Shown here: one piece after another, positions 33,776 through 45,211 of the stretch | Position numbering within the stretch: position 1 is the first letter of the stretch | How the letters are laid out: the number at the start of each line of letters is the position of its first letter | Translations under genes and position numbers: made by a program | The notes under the pieces: model-generated | What the model was told of the DNA's origin: nothing | The model's database searches: none | Seen by the model: the letters and a program-made list of their open reading frames with translations, nothing else | DNA from: Methylomonas sp. | GTDB taxonomy: Bacteria; Pseudomonadota; Gammaproteobacteria; Methylococcales; Methylomonadaceae | Assembly: GCA_002928965.1 (NCBI GenBank) | Contig: PERU01000025.1 | Location: 1 to 54,041 of the forward strand | Direction: 5' to 3' | DNA length: 54,041 nt

Positions 33776-36700
33776 AACGCTTCCGGACAGCGGAAACCTT
33801 GCATATCCTGCAAGTTGAACGGATTGTTGACGCTGGCCGCGCGCAGTTCGTAACTGGCGCTCATGCCTTGTAACTGAAAGGTCAGAGTGAATTTTTCCGG
33901 CGCGTCACCTTGCACAATGGTGGCTTCGTCCAGCAAACGAAAAAACGCCCAGGTGCCGTCTTTGCTGCGACTGACCTGCCGGCCATCCAGGGTTTCAAAC
34001 ACCATTCTGACGCCTTGGCTGGGATTCGGCCCCGGCCATTTCATACTGATCGATTCTTCCGGTCCATGCCGATATACGGCTTCCTGACCTTCCACTTGCA
34101 AACGAAAAGTGCCGACGTTGTTATCCAGCAATTGTGGTTTTAATTCAAACTGCACGGTCGGCATAGTGCCGGCGCTAAAAAACGCATCGCGAATTTTGGA
34201 TGCCAGTTGAAACTGCCGAATCGTGGCCTGTGCCAAACCCAACGGTTTTTCTGCGGACATTTCCGACCACACCGGCTTGCTGGTATCGACAAAGGATTTT
34301 AGATTGGTTTGAAAAAACTGATCAATGACACCGGCCGGGGCGAACAGTTTGGCAAAATCCGCCAGCAACACATCCTGCGACGAGGCTTTGGCAAACGGAT
34401 AGCGGCCATTCAAGGCTGCCTTGCAGGGTGACGCCACCCCAGTTTTGACCATTTCACTCAATTGGCCTTTGGCCGCCGAAGTCAGTTTTTGGCCACCGCT
34501 GCTGACCACCACCTGAAACCAGCTTTTCAACGGTTCCGGCAAACGGGCAAATTCCAGTTGCGCCTGTTTCAATACATCCATGCCGGCACCGCTAAACAGA
34601 TTGGCCTGATTCTGCAAGGCCTGCCCACCGGTATTGGCGCTGCTGAGTTGCAGAAAATAATCGCGCAGGCTTTTCAATTGCTGCAACACTGGCTCCAGCG
34701 CGGAAGGCTTGTCCGGCCCGCCTGCTACCAAATCCCGCAAAGGCTGAAAACGATCTTCCACTGCCTGCACTGGATCGGTGCCGGTATCCAAACCGGCGGC
34801 ATCCTGAGCCAACGCTATCGCCTGTGCACCTTGATCACCAACTGCGGCCATGGCCTTGCCAGCCAGATTGGTCAGCGAATCGCTGACTTTTTTGTTCAAA
34901 AGGGTTAATGCCGTATTTTCGTCGATGCTAACCAACAAGGCATGCAACGGCCCGTCCGGCCGCGACAAAATATCCAGAATTTGTGCGGTTTGATTGGTGG
35001 ACATGGCCGATTGCAGGCGCAGTTTGCCCAATAAATCCAGCCACGCTGCCTGATATTCGTTTAAATACAGTTTTTTCAAATCGGTCTGTAATTGCAGGAT
35101 TTGCGCAGGCTCTATTTGGGATTGGCTGCCCAGTACCCAGTTTTGTTCGACAGCGGTTTTGACAAAGTCGCGGCTTTTTTTCAGGAACAGTTCGGTATAA
35201 CCGTAGACGGTAAATACGCCCGGTATGCTGTAAGCCGATAAATCCTTGCCATCGTACAAGGCAAACACCCGGCTTGCATCGGTGCCCAAGGCTTTACCCA
35301 ATTTGAAATCATGCGTTTGGTCTATCAACGCCTCGGTTTTAAACCGCGAATAAATCTGGCCAATCAACGGCACCTGCGTCAGTTTATTGCGCACGGCCGC
35401 CACAAAACCGTCATCGATCTGCAGCGGGTCCAGTTGCAGTTTTAACAGGTTATCCAGATGCTTGACCAACTGCGCCAGACTGTCAGGGTCGGTGGCGTAT
35501 TGTCTGTCCCAATCCGCCCGTATCCAAGCCATCGCGGTAGCCGGCTCCAGCTTATCGGTCTGGTTGAACATCAGATAGACTTTTAACAGCTGATACAACA
35601 CATCCAGCTTGTTACCTTCCTGGCCTTGCATGCGCTCTTTCAGCCTCGCCTGAATGGCTGGCAGGAAATAATTGCGCAATAGCTGCTGATAACTGTGTTG
35701 GGCCGCCGCCTGAATTTTATCGGCTTGCGACAAGCCAAATCCGGCCATCCAGCTACTGTTTTGATAGTCTTCATCAATAGTCAACAAGGTATTCAGGCGG
35801 GGTAGCAAGGCGTTGAAATTGCCTTGGGTATCGCTGCTGCTGGTTTTAATGGCGTGATATTGGGCTATCTGCGCTTCAACCTTATCCAGCATGGCCTGAT
35901 TTTTAAAGTAACTGGCGGTCCATACCCCGATCAGCAACATAAACACCACGCCGGCACCGACATAAGACGCCATCTGCAGCAAGCGTTTTTGCTTGGCCAA
36001 TTTGGGATCTTGTCCGGCCAGCTCCGCTTCCGGGAATAACACGTCTTTAAGTAAACGGGTCAGGAAAAAGCTTTTACCTTGACCGCTGTACATCGGTGCA
36101 GCCTGTCTGTCCAGCCTGAAGGCGCTGGCTAAAATCCCCAACACTCGGTCGATGGGCGTGCCTTCCTGAGTGCCACTGGTGAAATACACGCCGCGTAACA
36201 GCACGGCTTGTTCGTAACGGTTGACGGCAAAAGTGGCTTGCAGAAAATCCAGCATGGCCGGTTTTAACAAAGCCATTTGCTGTGGATAATCCAGAATCGC
36301 CGCCCGCCGCTGCACATCGCGTTCGTCTTGTATGCGGGTCAAAGTGCGCATTTGCAGGCGTTGCAACAGTTCGGCGTAGGCCGTATCAAACTGATCAATC
36401 AGATCGTGATCGCCTTGCAGGGTGGCAGCCGAAAAGGTTTCGCCCCAGACTTGCGCGCGTTGTTCCGGAATCAAGTCCGCGAAAAAGTCGCTGAAACCGG
36501 CCACTAAATCAGCTTTGGTGAACAGCAAATACACCGGCAACCGCAGCCCCAACTGTTGATAAAGCTCGTTGATACGATTACGAATGGCTTTGGCGTGTTC
36601 GTGGCGTTCCTGTTCGGATTGTTGCAGCAAGTCGGCGATGCTAGTGGCGACAATCACCCCGTTCAGTGGCCTCAGTGGTCTATGCTTTTTGATCAAATTT

Positions 36701-37317
36701 AAAAAGCCGACCCAGCCGGCGGCATCCACCGCCTGATGACTTTCCTGGGTGGTGTAACGGCCTGCGGTATCCAAAAACACCGCATCGTCGGCAAACCACC
36801 AATCGCAATTGCGAGTGCCACTAACGCCTTTGATGGCATGTTTACCCAGCTTTTCCGCCAACGGAAAATGCAACCCAGAGTTGATCAAGGCCGTGGTTTT
36901 GCCGGAACCGGGCGCCCCGATAATCGCGTACCAGGGTAATTGATAAATAAACTGACTGTTGGTTTTGGCTTCCGCGCGGGATTGCTTGAGCACCGTCAAC
37001 GCTTCTGCAAAGCCTTTGCGCAGCACATCCACTTCGTCGGCAGAGGCCATGGCGACATGATCGGCATCATTGGCGACCAGTTGCTCGACCAGTTGCTTTT
37101 CGGTGTTGCCAGCGCGAATTTGCATCAGCAGCCGATAAATCACCCAGCCGACGAATAAACCGACAATCAGTAAAATCCTCACCAGTTCCGAAGCCAACGG
37201 CACACTGCCGGCAATGGCGATTAACGGCCCGACGAACCAGATCAGAATACTGAACGCCAGCAAACCTAAAAACTGCACGACCCATTTGTGGGTAAAAAAT
37301 GCTTTGAGCTTTCCCAT
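33772..37317 (-). CDS. tssM: T6SS membrane complex protein TssM (IcmF)
   Basis: About 1181 residues, the large inner-membrane subunit whose periplasmic part contacts TssJ. Two N-terminal membrane helices and a third near 445-465 are visible. The cytoplasmic domain has an intact Walker A GAPGSGKT and a DTAGRYTTQ switch, so it should bind nucleotide. The remaining two thirds are periplasmic. ATG 37317 has GAGAG upstream; GTG 37329, which overlaps the TssL stop, gives four more residues and is possible. It sits in the operon order tssK-tssL-tssM-tagF. Confidence 0.95.
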   Translation of the reverse strand: MGKLKAFFTHKWVVQFLGLLAFSILIWFVGPLIAIAGSVPLASELVRILLIVGLFVGWVIYRLLMQIRAGNTEKQLVEQLVANDADHVAMASADEVDVLRKGFAEALTVLKQSRAEAKTNSQFIYQLPWYAIIGAPGSGKTTALINSGLHFPLAEKLGKHAIKGVSGTRNCDWWFADDAVFLDTAGRYTTQESHQAVDAAGWVGFLNLIKKHRPLRPLNGVIVATSIADLLQQSEQERHEHAKAIRNRINELYQQLGLRLPVYLLFTKADLVAGFSDFFADLIPEQRAQVWGETFSAATLQGDHDLIDQFDTAYAELLQRLQMRTLTRIQDERDVQRRAAILDYPQQMALLKPAMLDFLQATFAVNRYEQAVLLRGVYFTSGTQEGTPIDRVLGILASAFRLDRQAAPMYSGQGKSFFLTRLLKDVLFPEAELAGQDPKLAKQKRLLQMASYVGAGVVFMLLIGVWTASYFKNQAMLDKVEAQIAQYHAIKTSSSDTQGNFNALLPRLNTLLTIDEDYQNSSWMAGFGLSQADKIQAAAQHSYQQLLRNYFLPAIQARLKERMQGQEGNKLDVLYQLLKVYLMFNQTDKLEPATAMAWIRADWDRQYATDPDSLAQLVKHLDNLLKLQLDPLQIDDGFVAAVRNKLTQVPLIGQIYSRFKTEALIDQTHDFKLGKALGTDASRVFALYDGKDLSAYSIPGVFTVYGYTELFLKKSRDFVKTAVEQNWVLGSQSQIEPAQILQLQTDLKKLYLNEYQAAWLDLLGKLRLQSAMSTNQTAQILDILSRPDGPLHALLVSIDENTALTLLNKKVSDSLTNLAGKAMAAVGDQGAQAIALAQDAAGLDTGTDPVQAVEDRFQPLRDLVAGGPDKPSALEPVLQQLKSLRDYFLQLSSANTGGQALQNQANLFSGAGMDVLKQAQLEFARLPEPLKSWFQVVVSSGGQKLTSAAKGQLSEMVKTGVASPCKAALNGRYPFAKASSQDVLLADFAKLFAPAGVIDQFFQTNLKSFVDTSKPVWSEMSAEKPLGLAQATIRQFQLASKIRDAFFSAGTMPTVQFELKPQLLDNNVGTFRLQVEGQEAVYRHGPEESISMKWPGPNPSQGVRMVFETLDGRQVSRSKDGTWAFFRLLDEATIVQGDAPEKFTLTFQLQGMSASYELRAASVNNPFNLQDMQGFRCPEAL

Positions 37318-37325
37318 CTGTGCTC

Positions 37326-38687
37326 TCACTGAATCAGTAAATCGACACGGCGATTAATCGCTTTGTGTTCGGGGGTATCGTTAGGCACCAGACTTTCGCT
37401 GTCGGCGCGACCTTCAAAGCGGATTTTGCCGTTCAATGACGGTGCCAATTTGATCAGATCATCACTGACCGATTTGGCTCTGGCGGTGGATAAATGCCAG
37501 TTGGACGGGAACTGCGCCGAGCGGATCGGCACATTATCGGAATGGCCGGTAACCAGCAGCCGATCATTGCCCGCGACCAGTTCATCAGCAATTTTTTTCA
37601 ACATCGGATCAAATTCCGGCTTGAGTCTATCGTTACCGGAACCGAAGGAATTGCGCACCCGCAGCAAGCGGTCATCGACCACTTCCACCATATTGGCGGT
37701 GATTTCATCAGCCAGTATTTGTTTGAAACGTTCGCGGCGATTGGGCACAGCCGGTTTGACTACCGGCGCCGGCATGGCGGCCTGAGCGATTTCAACCGGT
37801 TGCTTGGCCAAATCGAATAATTCGCTAAACAACTGATCAGAGCGGGCATTCAACGCCAACACAAAGCCGATATACGCCAGCAATAAGGCTACACCCAACA
37901 CCGCACCGACCACCCACAGCGGCACATAACGCACCAAGGCATTGCGCACATCCCGCAAACCTTGCCAACGCGGCGACAACTCACGTTCGTAATCGCCCTT
38001 GACACGCTGTATCAGCTGAAATAGTTCCAGCCGGTATTTTTCCAGCTCGTTCAAGCCATTGGTCAAAATGCGATATTTGCCCTGAAAACCCAAACTCAAA
38101 AACAGATAAGCCAGTTCAATCAGTGCCAGATTTTGCGCAGGCTGCTTGACCAACACATTCAGAAAATCGAAAAATTTCTCGCCGCCCCAGGCTTCCTTAT
38201 GAAAGGAAATCAACAAGCTTTGATGGCCCCAGCTACTTTGCGAACCCCATGGCGTATTCAAAACGGTTTCGTCGAGAAAACTGCACAAGGCATAACTGGC
38301 CATGCGGGTATGGTCGGCGCTAATGCCGGACTGCAACAAGCGATTTTCAAAACCGCTGACTTCAGCAGATAAGCGCTGACGTAACTCGTCTACCGCCGGA
38401 TACACCGCTGTTTGTCGCAAACGGCTGGCCAGTGAAATCATCGATAAAGCCGCTGCCAGCATGGGATTTTGTTGAAACTCGCTGGTTGGCAAGGCTACTG
38501 CGGCGGCGGGATTGAAGTGCTGCGGGGGTGCCACGGCTTGAGGGACAACCTGCGCATGCACCGGTATCTCAAAAGCCGGCGTAGGGGGTTGTTCCGGTGC
38601 AGGGGGCGGACGCTTGCCGCCCGGCATAGGCCGGATCACGGTACGGTCTTCGTCACCGAAGGGACCAAAGGGATCATTTTGATTCAT
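37326..38687 (-). CDS. tssL: T6SS TssL with OmpA-like peptidoglycan-binding domain
   Basis: A 453-residue extended TssL. The N-terminus has DEDRTVIRP (Thr 16) and a Pro-rich linker; the DotU-like cytoplasmic domain spans about 75-230 (YALCSFLDETVLNTPWG; SLGFQGKY); one membrane helix lies at about 245-270; the periplasmic C-terminus is OmpA-like (LLVTGHSDNVPI, LSTARAKSV, NRRVDLLI) and should bind peptidoglycan. In Agrobacterium TssL is phosphorylated near its N-terminus by PpkA and then bound by the FHA protein; Thr 16 here is the matching candidate. It starts five bases after tssK ends. Confidence 0.94.
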   Translation of the reverse strand: MNQNDPFGPFGDEDRTVIRPMPGGKRPPPAPEQPPTPAFEIPVHAQVVPQAVAPPQHFNPAAAVALPTSEFQQNPMLAAALSMISLASRLRQTAVYPAVDELRQRLSAEVSGFENRLLQSGISADHTRMASYALCSFLDETVLNTPWGSQSSWGHQSLLISFHKEAWGGEKFFDFLNVLVKQPAQNLALIELAYLFLSLGFQGKYRILTNGLNELEKYRLELFQLIQRVKGDYERELSPRWQGLRDVRNALVRYVPLWVVGAVLGVALLLAYIGFVLALNARSDQLFSELFDLAKQPVEIAQAAMPAPVVKPAVPNRRERFKQILADEITANMVEVVDDRLLRVRNSFGSGNDRLKPEFDPMLKKIADELVAGNDRLLVTGHSDNVPIRSAQFPSNWHLSTARAKSVSDDLIKLAPSLNGKIRFEGRADSESLVPNDTPEHKAINRRVDLLIQ

Positions 38688-38692
38688 GACTA

Positions 38693-40033
38693 TCAGCCTT
38701 TTCTAATCGCCCAAAACTCGAGTTCCAATTCCGGAAAACTGCCACCGATGTGAATGGCAAAACCACCGGATGCCGACATTTTGCCCCATAACTCGCTTTG
38801 CTTATTCAATTCAAAGTAAGAATAGCCGGCATGGTAAGGAATTTGCCGAGGTGCTACCGGCAATGCCTGGATATTGATACCGGGCAACGCCGATCTGACC
38901 AGGGTTTGAATATCTTCCACCGGACCGATTTTGACTTGCGGAGCAAAATGCGAGCGGATCAGTTCCGACGATACCTGGGCTTTGGCTGCCAAAACAAAAA
39001 TCGCCCCTTCCAGCAGATTCAGTTCCGGCCGCTTGGCCACGTAAACGCCGGGTTTGACTTCTGCTAATGGTAATTGCACGGCATTTTGCTCCAGTACCAT
39101 GCTCAACAAGCCGCGCAATTCTTCAATCAGCGGCATGAAGCTGCTTTTCAGGTCATCGTGTTTGTAATCCGGAAAGCCCATGGGCCGCTTGTTGGGCCGA
39201 TAAAAGGTGGAAAGTTCGCCGGCCAGTTGCAAACACAGTTGGAAAAAGCTTTCCGGATGTAGTAGAGAGGTATTGGCCAAATGCGCCAGCAACGGCTGAT
39301 AACGGTTGATCATTTGCAGTAACATGAAATCGGCAATTTCCGCCACCCCGCCGCCTTGCCCGCTACCCGCCACCCGCGCGGCCAACGCCTCGCCGCGAGT
39401 ATGAAACAAGCCTTGCAATTCTCTGGCAAAACCAGCCAGGATACCGGCGCTGGCACAATGTACAGCCGGCGGAATGTAATGATCATCCAGAATCACGGTT
39501 TTATCGGCGCGTACTTCAATAATCCGCGCTACGCCCAGACACACATAACCGGAGCGCTCCTGGCTATCGCACATCAAACGGGGCCGCAGACTGCCGATTT
39601 GCACGTCATACCGGCCATCAGCACCGCTGTTATGATCGCGTACCTGCCGTTCGGCCAGATGATAACGGGCCATGTTGTCCGGGTAGGATTCGCTATCCAC
39701 TTCGGTGGAATCTGAGCGCCGTAATGGCAAAGCCAGATAGACCACGCTGGCTTTTTCATCGCCGGGCACATCCAGCGGCAACGGCAAATCATCATCTTGC
39801 GGCAGATTGAAAGGCGTACCATCCTGAAACACCCCACTGCATTCGCTCATGCCCACCTTGCCGATAGCCAGACAATTTTGATCCAGCTTGAAGCGGGAAA
39901 AGCCCCAGGCATAGGCGGTGATACCTTGCGACAAACCGCGCACCAGACTTTCAAAATAGCGGTCGTGTTGTTGAAAATGTTGAGGGCGAAGAAACATCCC
40001 CTCAGACCAGACTACCCGATTATTTTCTGACAT
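38693..40033 (-). CDS. tssK: T6SS baseplate protein TssK
   Basis: About 446 residues. TssK trimers link the baseplate wedges (TssEFG) to the TssJLM membrane complex. The family N-terminus is clear: VVWSEGMFLRPQHFQQHDRY, followed by LPLDVPGDEKASVVYLALP, and PNKRPMGFPDYKHDD further on. The start is ATG 40033; an in-frame TTG at 40081 would add 16 residues but has no support. It leads the block tssK-tssL-tssM-tagF, 338 bases downstream of the FHA gene. The other baseplate subunits are not in this window. Confidence 0.94.
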   Translation of the reverse strand: MSENNRVVWSEGMFLRPQHFQQHDRYFESLVRGLSQGITAYAWGFSRFKLDQNCLAIGKVGMSECSGVFQDGTPFNLPQDDDLPLPLDVPGDEKASVVYLALPLRRSDSTEVDSESYPDNMARYHLAERQVRDHNSGADGRYDVQIGSLRPRLMCDSQERSGYVCLGVARIIEVRADKTVILDDHYIPPAVHCASAGILAGFARELQGLFHTRGEALAARVAGSGQGGGVAEIADFMLLQMINRYQPLLAHLANTSLLHPESFFQLCLQLAGELSTFYRPNKRPMGFPDYKHDDLKSSFMPLIEELRGLLSMVLEQNAVQLPLAEVKPGVYVAKRPELNLLEGAIFVLAAKAQVSSELIRSHFAPQVKIGPVEDIQTLVRSALPGINIQALPVAPRQIPYHAGYSYFELNKQSELWGKMSASGGFAIHIGGSFPELELEFWAIRKG

Positions 40034-40371
40034 ATGTTTTTGATGTTCTGCCTGTAAGCGACTGAGATTATTAATTTGCAACTGTTCAGCATCCAGTTCA
40101 TTCGCACCTCACCCTGCAGCATGCCGTTAAATCAAGAAAAACACGTCGTTCCGGGGATTACCGGAACCCAGAAACCATGGATGGCGACAGTTTTCCACAC
40201 CCATGAGGACTGGATACTGGCAATCCATGTCAGCATGACAGCTTACCTTAATAGCATTACTCCTCGCTGGAGAGAGTAGGCTGAGGGAAATAAAAAAATA
40301 CACACTTCCATTTAACCCCTCAAAACCTTCTCCCCGGGAGAAGGGACTTTATAGCTCACTGAACGAATACG
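40034..40371. repeat. 338-bp intergenic region with dispersed hairpins
   Basis: No gene. GTTCCGG-GGATTA-CCGGAAC (40148-40167) is a perfect stem that, with the following CCAGAAACCATGGATGGCGA, resembles dispersed extragenic palindromes common in environmental Proteobacteria. A second hairpin CCTTCTCCC-C-GGGAGAAGG (40326-40344) lies just before the 3' end of the FHA gene on the opposite strand. Together they may stop or weaken transcription between the FHA gene and tssK. Confidence 0.5.
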
Positions 40372-41931
<1,560 letters not shown>

Positions 41932-41962
41932 TGCTTACACCTGTTGAGTGAAAATCGCATGA

Positions 41963-44263
41963 TTACGCTTCCGGTACGAAAAAGAATGGGCTACCCTCAT
42001 GCCCGGCATGTTGCAACGGCGCGTATTGTGGGCTTTGTTCAAATCCGGCTTTAGACGCTGATGCTCGCACTTGATTGGCCACGTCGCGGAAAATATCGTA
42101 ATCCTCAATCACCCGTTTATTGCCACGCAATACTTTCAGGAAAGCACTGGCAAACACGGAATGACTGCCACCACCCTGATCCATCACCGGCTTGACACCG
42201 CCGGACGTTAGAACGGTGCGTGCCTTGCGGCTGTTCATGGCTTTCAGCCAGCGTTGGCGTTTGGCATCATCCATGCCGTCCGGCAAGCGTGCTACCGCAG
42301 AACCGGTCAAGGCACCTGAATAGCAGGAATCCGCCACCACCATGACATGGCGGGCTGGCATGATGCTTAAATATTCGGTGATGCTTTGGCTGGAAATCCA
42401 GTTGGCGGTATTCCCCGCTTCGGAGTCCACCGGCAACCAATAAGCAGTTTTGGATTTTTGATCGATTTCGCCATGGCCGGCATAGTAAATCAACAAGTTA
42501 TCCTGCTCAGTGAGCTGTTGATTGAGTTCGTTCAGCGCCGACATGATGGCGTGACGACTGGCATTCAGCAGGATTTTGGTTTTGAAGCCGTAGCGCTCGC
42601 GCAGCAGCACATCCAGACTTTTGGCGTCCGTGACAGGCGTTTGTAAGTCCGGATAGGTTTTATAGTCGTTATTGCCAATGATCAGCGCATAAAATTTGCC
42701 AAAATGCACATCACCTACCTGATGGCTGGTGGCAGTGTTACTGCTGGCATAGCTGACTTGCTCGGTTGCTTCAGACGCCAACAGCCGCAGACTTAAATCG
42801 CTGGATTGATTCTGCTTATCGGTGGCCACCAGTTTGACCAGGGTTTCTTTGCCTTGCAACGCCAGATCGGTTTCAAATTGGCCATTGCTATCCACCGCCA
42901 GCGGCTTGTCGTTCAGCAACAATTGCGTTAAGCCGGCTTTGGTGTTGATACGCCCTACCAATCGTTTGCTGGCTTCGCCGGATCCAAACTGAATGCTGGG
43001 AATGCCGCGAGTGACGGTAACGGACGGTTCCAATAATTCGATATTGGGACCGTTGCCGGCGGAGGCCACCTGAGTAGGGGCTTTTTGTTCAACTCTTTCT
43101 TTCAAACTGGCAATTTCCCTTGCCTGCTCCTGTAAAGCCTGTTTGCGGGCATCGATTTGCGTCCGATCCAAAGGTTTGCCGGAGGTTAACCAGCGCGTTA
43201 ATTCTGCAGATTGGCTTTGATAGGTTTCGATTTTTTCATTGAGGCGGTTATCCAGTTCATTTTTTGCGCTATCAACCGGGGCTTTTTCGATAGATTTTTT
43301 CTGCTGTTGGGCGACTTGCAATTCTTTTTGCATGCGCTTGCGTTCTACACTTAGGGTTTTGGTCAGTGACCCCAGTTTGGCTTGCTGATCTTTCAGCTGT
43401 GTTTCTTTTTCTTTGAGTTGCTGTTCCAAAGCCGAAACTTCACTGGAGCCGCTCGGGGCCTGAGATTTTTCCTGCTGCAGTCTGCCACGGAGCGCTTCCA
43501 ATTCTTCCTGGGCTTTACGCAGGTTATCCTGCTGATCTAACGCCTGCTGGCGAGTGTCCTGTAATTGTTTTTTTAATTGTTCGGTTTCCTGCCGGGACTG
43601 CGCCACTTCTTCGCGTAATGCGGCGATCTCGCTATTGGCGGTATCATGGGGCACGGCGGGTGCAGTGGAACTCAGATTTTGCGCATCAACCGCCGGGGTA
43701 TATTGCAAGCCCGCTTCATCCAAACCAGCAGATTTGCGATACCAGCGCATCGCGGTTTCCTTGTTTTGCGATACGCCCAGACCTTTTTCGTACAAATGAC
43801 CCAGGTTTAATTGGGCCTGAAAATTGCCTTGGTTGGCGGCTTTTTCATACCATTGCGCCGCCGCCTGATAATCGGTTTGGGACCCCAGACCTTTTTCAAA
43901 AATTTCCCCAACATACAACTGCGCGGCGGCATCGCCTTCCTGAGCTTTTGGCAACCAGATATTCAAGGCGCTGGCATAGTTGGCACGATCATAGGCCACA
44001 TATTCACCACCACGCACTTCGCAATCTGCTGCCGTGGTGCGGATGGGTCTTCGAGCAGATAAATAGGTCATTTGCGAACCTAATTTCCGCACTTGACCGG
44101 GCAGCAAGCAATCCACCACAAATAATTTGTTAGTATCCTGAATCACAAAGCCTTCGGTGGCTTTGGCCATTTCTTCCTTGCTGGCCTCGTGAGCACAGGA
44201 TGCCAGCAAAATTGTCGAGATGGCCAGCACCAGTTTACGCGTTTTAAATACCTTTACCGTCAT
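41963..44263 (-). CDS. Lipoprotein caspase-family (C14) protease with Sel1 repeats
   Basis: A 766-residue protein in the T6SS operon. The lipobox LLASC (Cys 23, followed by Ala) predicts anchoring to the outer membrane, facing the periplasm. Then come two Sel1/TPR-like repeats (about 100-180; AAAQWYEKAANQGNFQAQLNLGHLYEKGLG), a long coiled coil (about 210-420), an Ig-like or beta-sandwich stretch (about 420-520) and a caspase domain (about 535-766) with the catalytic pair His 597 (YYAGHGE) and Cys 647 (VVADSCYSG). It could sense envelope events through the coil and cleave a periplasmic target. A proteolytic partner is unknown. AAGGCGG precedes the ATG. Confidence 0.88.
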   Translation of the reverse strand: MTVKVFKTRKLVLAISTILLASCAHEASKEEMAKATEGFVIQDTNKLFVVDCLLPGQVRKLGSQMTYLSARRPIRTTAADCEVRGGEYVAYDRANYASALNIWLPKAQEGDAAAQLYVGEIFEKGLGSQTDYQAAAQWYEKAANQGNFQAQLNLGHLYEKGLGVSQNKETAMRWYRKSAGLDEAGLQYTPAVDAQNLSSTAPAVPHDTANSEIAALREEVAQSRQETEQLKKQLQDTRQQALDQQDNLRKAQEELEALRGRLQQEKSQAPSGSSEVSALEQQLKEKETQLKDQQAKLGSLTKTLSVERKRMQKELQVAQQQKKSIEKAPVDSAKNELDNRLNEKIETYQSQSAELTRWLTSGKPLDRTQIDARKQALQEQAREIASLKERVEQKAPTQVASAGNGPNIELLEPSVTVTRGIPSIQFGSGEASKRLVGRINTKAGLTQLLLNDKPLAVDSNGQFETDLALQGKETLVKLVATDKQNQSSDLSLRLLASEATEQVSYASSNTATSHQVGDVHFGKFYALIIGNNDYKTYPDLQTPVTDAKSLDVLLRERYGFKTKILLNASRHAIMSALNELNQQLTEQDNLLIYYAGHGEIDQKSKTAYWLPVDSEAGNTANWISSQSITEYLSIMPARHVMVVADSCYSGALTGSAVARLPDGMDDAKRQRWLKAMNSRKARTVLTSGGVKPVMDQGGGSHSVFASAFLKVLRGNKRVIEDYDIFRDVANQVRASASKAGFEQSPQYAPLQHAGHEGSPFFFVPEA

Positions 44264-44335
44264 ACAGCCGCCTTGTCGTTGTGAGCAAAACCTCCATCGA
44301 AAATAGCAGAAAACCGGGATAGCACCAAATACCCT

Positions 44336-45211
44336 TTACTTTTGATTGATCTTTTTGAGAATTCCGGACCAAACTTCCAGCCATCCGGTCTGGTGCTCTA
44401 CCGACGGCAACACCTCTACATGGCTATGTAAGCGATGCTGTAATGCCGACAAAATTAGCTGCGGCGGGATGGTTGTATCGTCTGCACCCAGAAAATGCCA
44501 TTCTTCAATACCCGTTTCGGCTTGCCGGGCCGGATTGATCGATTCGGTCAACCGCAGATAACCATGGTGATCGGTCCAGGCATCAATATCGTAATTGCCT
44601 GCCAGCGTCACGATCAGTTGGGTTTGCGGCAAACGCCCGGCCAGCAATAAAGCCAGCGTGCCGCCGCCGCTATGGCCTATCAACACCAGTTGTTGAATAT
44701 CATGACGCTGGCAGAACTGTACCAGCGCTACCGCCATGGCATTGACAATTTGTTCCCCATAACGCGCTGAAGTCCAGAGTTTGGAATCGCAACCTGCATC
44801 TTTGGCATGACCGTTGTAGCACGGTCGCCCCAAGTACAGCCCTGCACCAGTATCCAAAGCCAGCAACGGCAACATCAAAGAAGCCTGGGTGGTGGGATCC
44901 TCTGCCGGCCAATTGCCGTGCAACCATGGCCTGCCATCACCTTCCAGATAAACATGCAATCGTTTGCTCGGCCTTTGGCCCGGCTGATAGAAGGCCGTCA
45001 ATCGAAAGACGTCAGCCGACAATGTCAAGGTCTGCAGGCCGATTTGATTGGCCTGAGCCTGCAATTTCGCAGCGGGTGACGTACAGCCGGCAGTCCCAAT
45101 CAAACAACCCAGGCATATAGTCCAGACTAACAATCCAGGCTGAAAATCCTCGCAATGACCACAGAGTACTCGAAGAGCAGCAAGGTAAAAACGGTTATAG
45201 GCGCTGCGCAC
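44336..45211 (-). CDS. Lipoprotein alpha/beta hydrolase
   Basis: About 291 residues if read from GTG 45211. A hydrophobic stretch ends in a lipobox-like TAGC (Cys 43), so the mature protein should be lipid-anchored. The hydrolase core has LYLEGDGRPW (oxyanion strand), the nucleophile elbow GHSGGG, a late Asp in FLGADDTTIPP and the His in VEHQTGW, a full catalytic triad. The first 20 or so residues come from the inverted repeat R3, so the true start is uncertain; an internal TTG before LVWTICLGC could be used. It lies between tssJ and the caspase gene and is co-oriented with both. An effector, an immunity or a lipid-remodelling role is all possible. Confidence 0.75.
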   Translation of the reverse strand: MRSAYNRFYLAALRVLCGHCEDFQPGLLVWTICLGCLIGTAGCTSPAAKLQAQANQIGLQTLTLSADVFRLTAFYQPGQRPSKRLHVYLEGDGRPWLHGNWPAEDPTTQASLMLPLLALDTGAGLYLGRPCYNGHAKDAGCDSKLWTSARYGEQIVNAMAVALVQFCQRHDIQQLVLIGHSGGGTLALLLAGRLPQTQLIVTLAGNYDIDAWTDHHGYLRLTESINPARQAETGIEEWHFLGADDTTIPPQLILSALQHRLHSHVEVLPSVEHQTGWLEVWSGILKKINQK

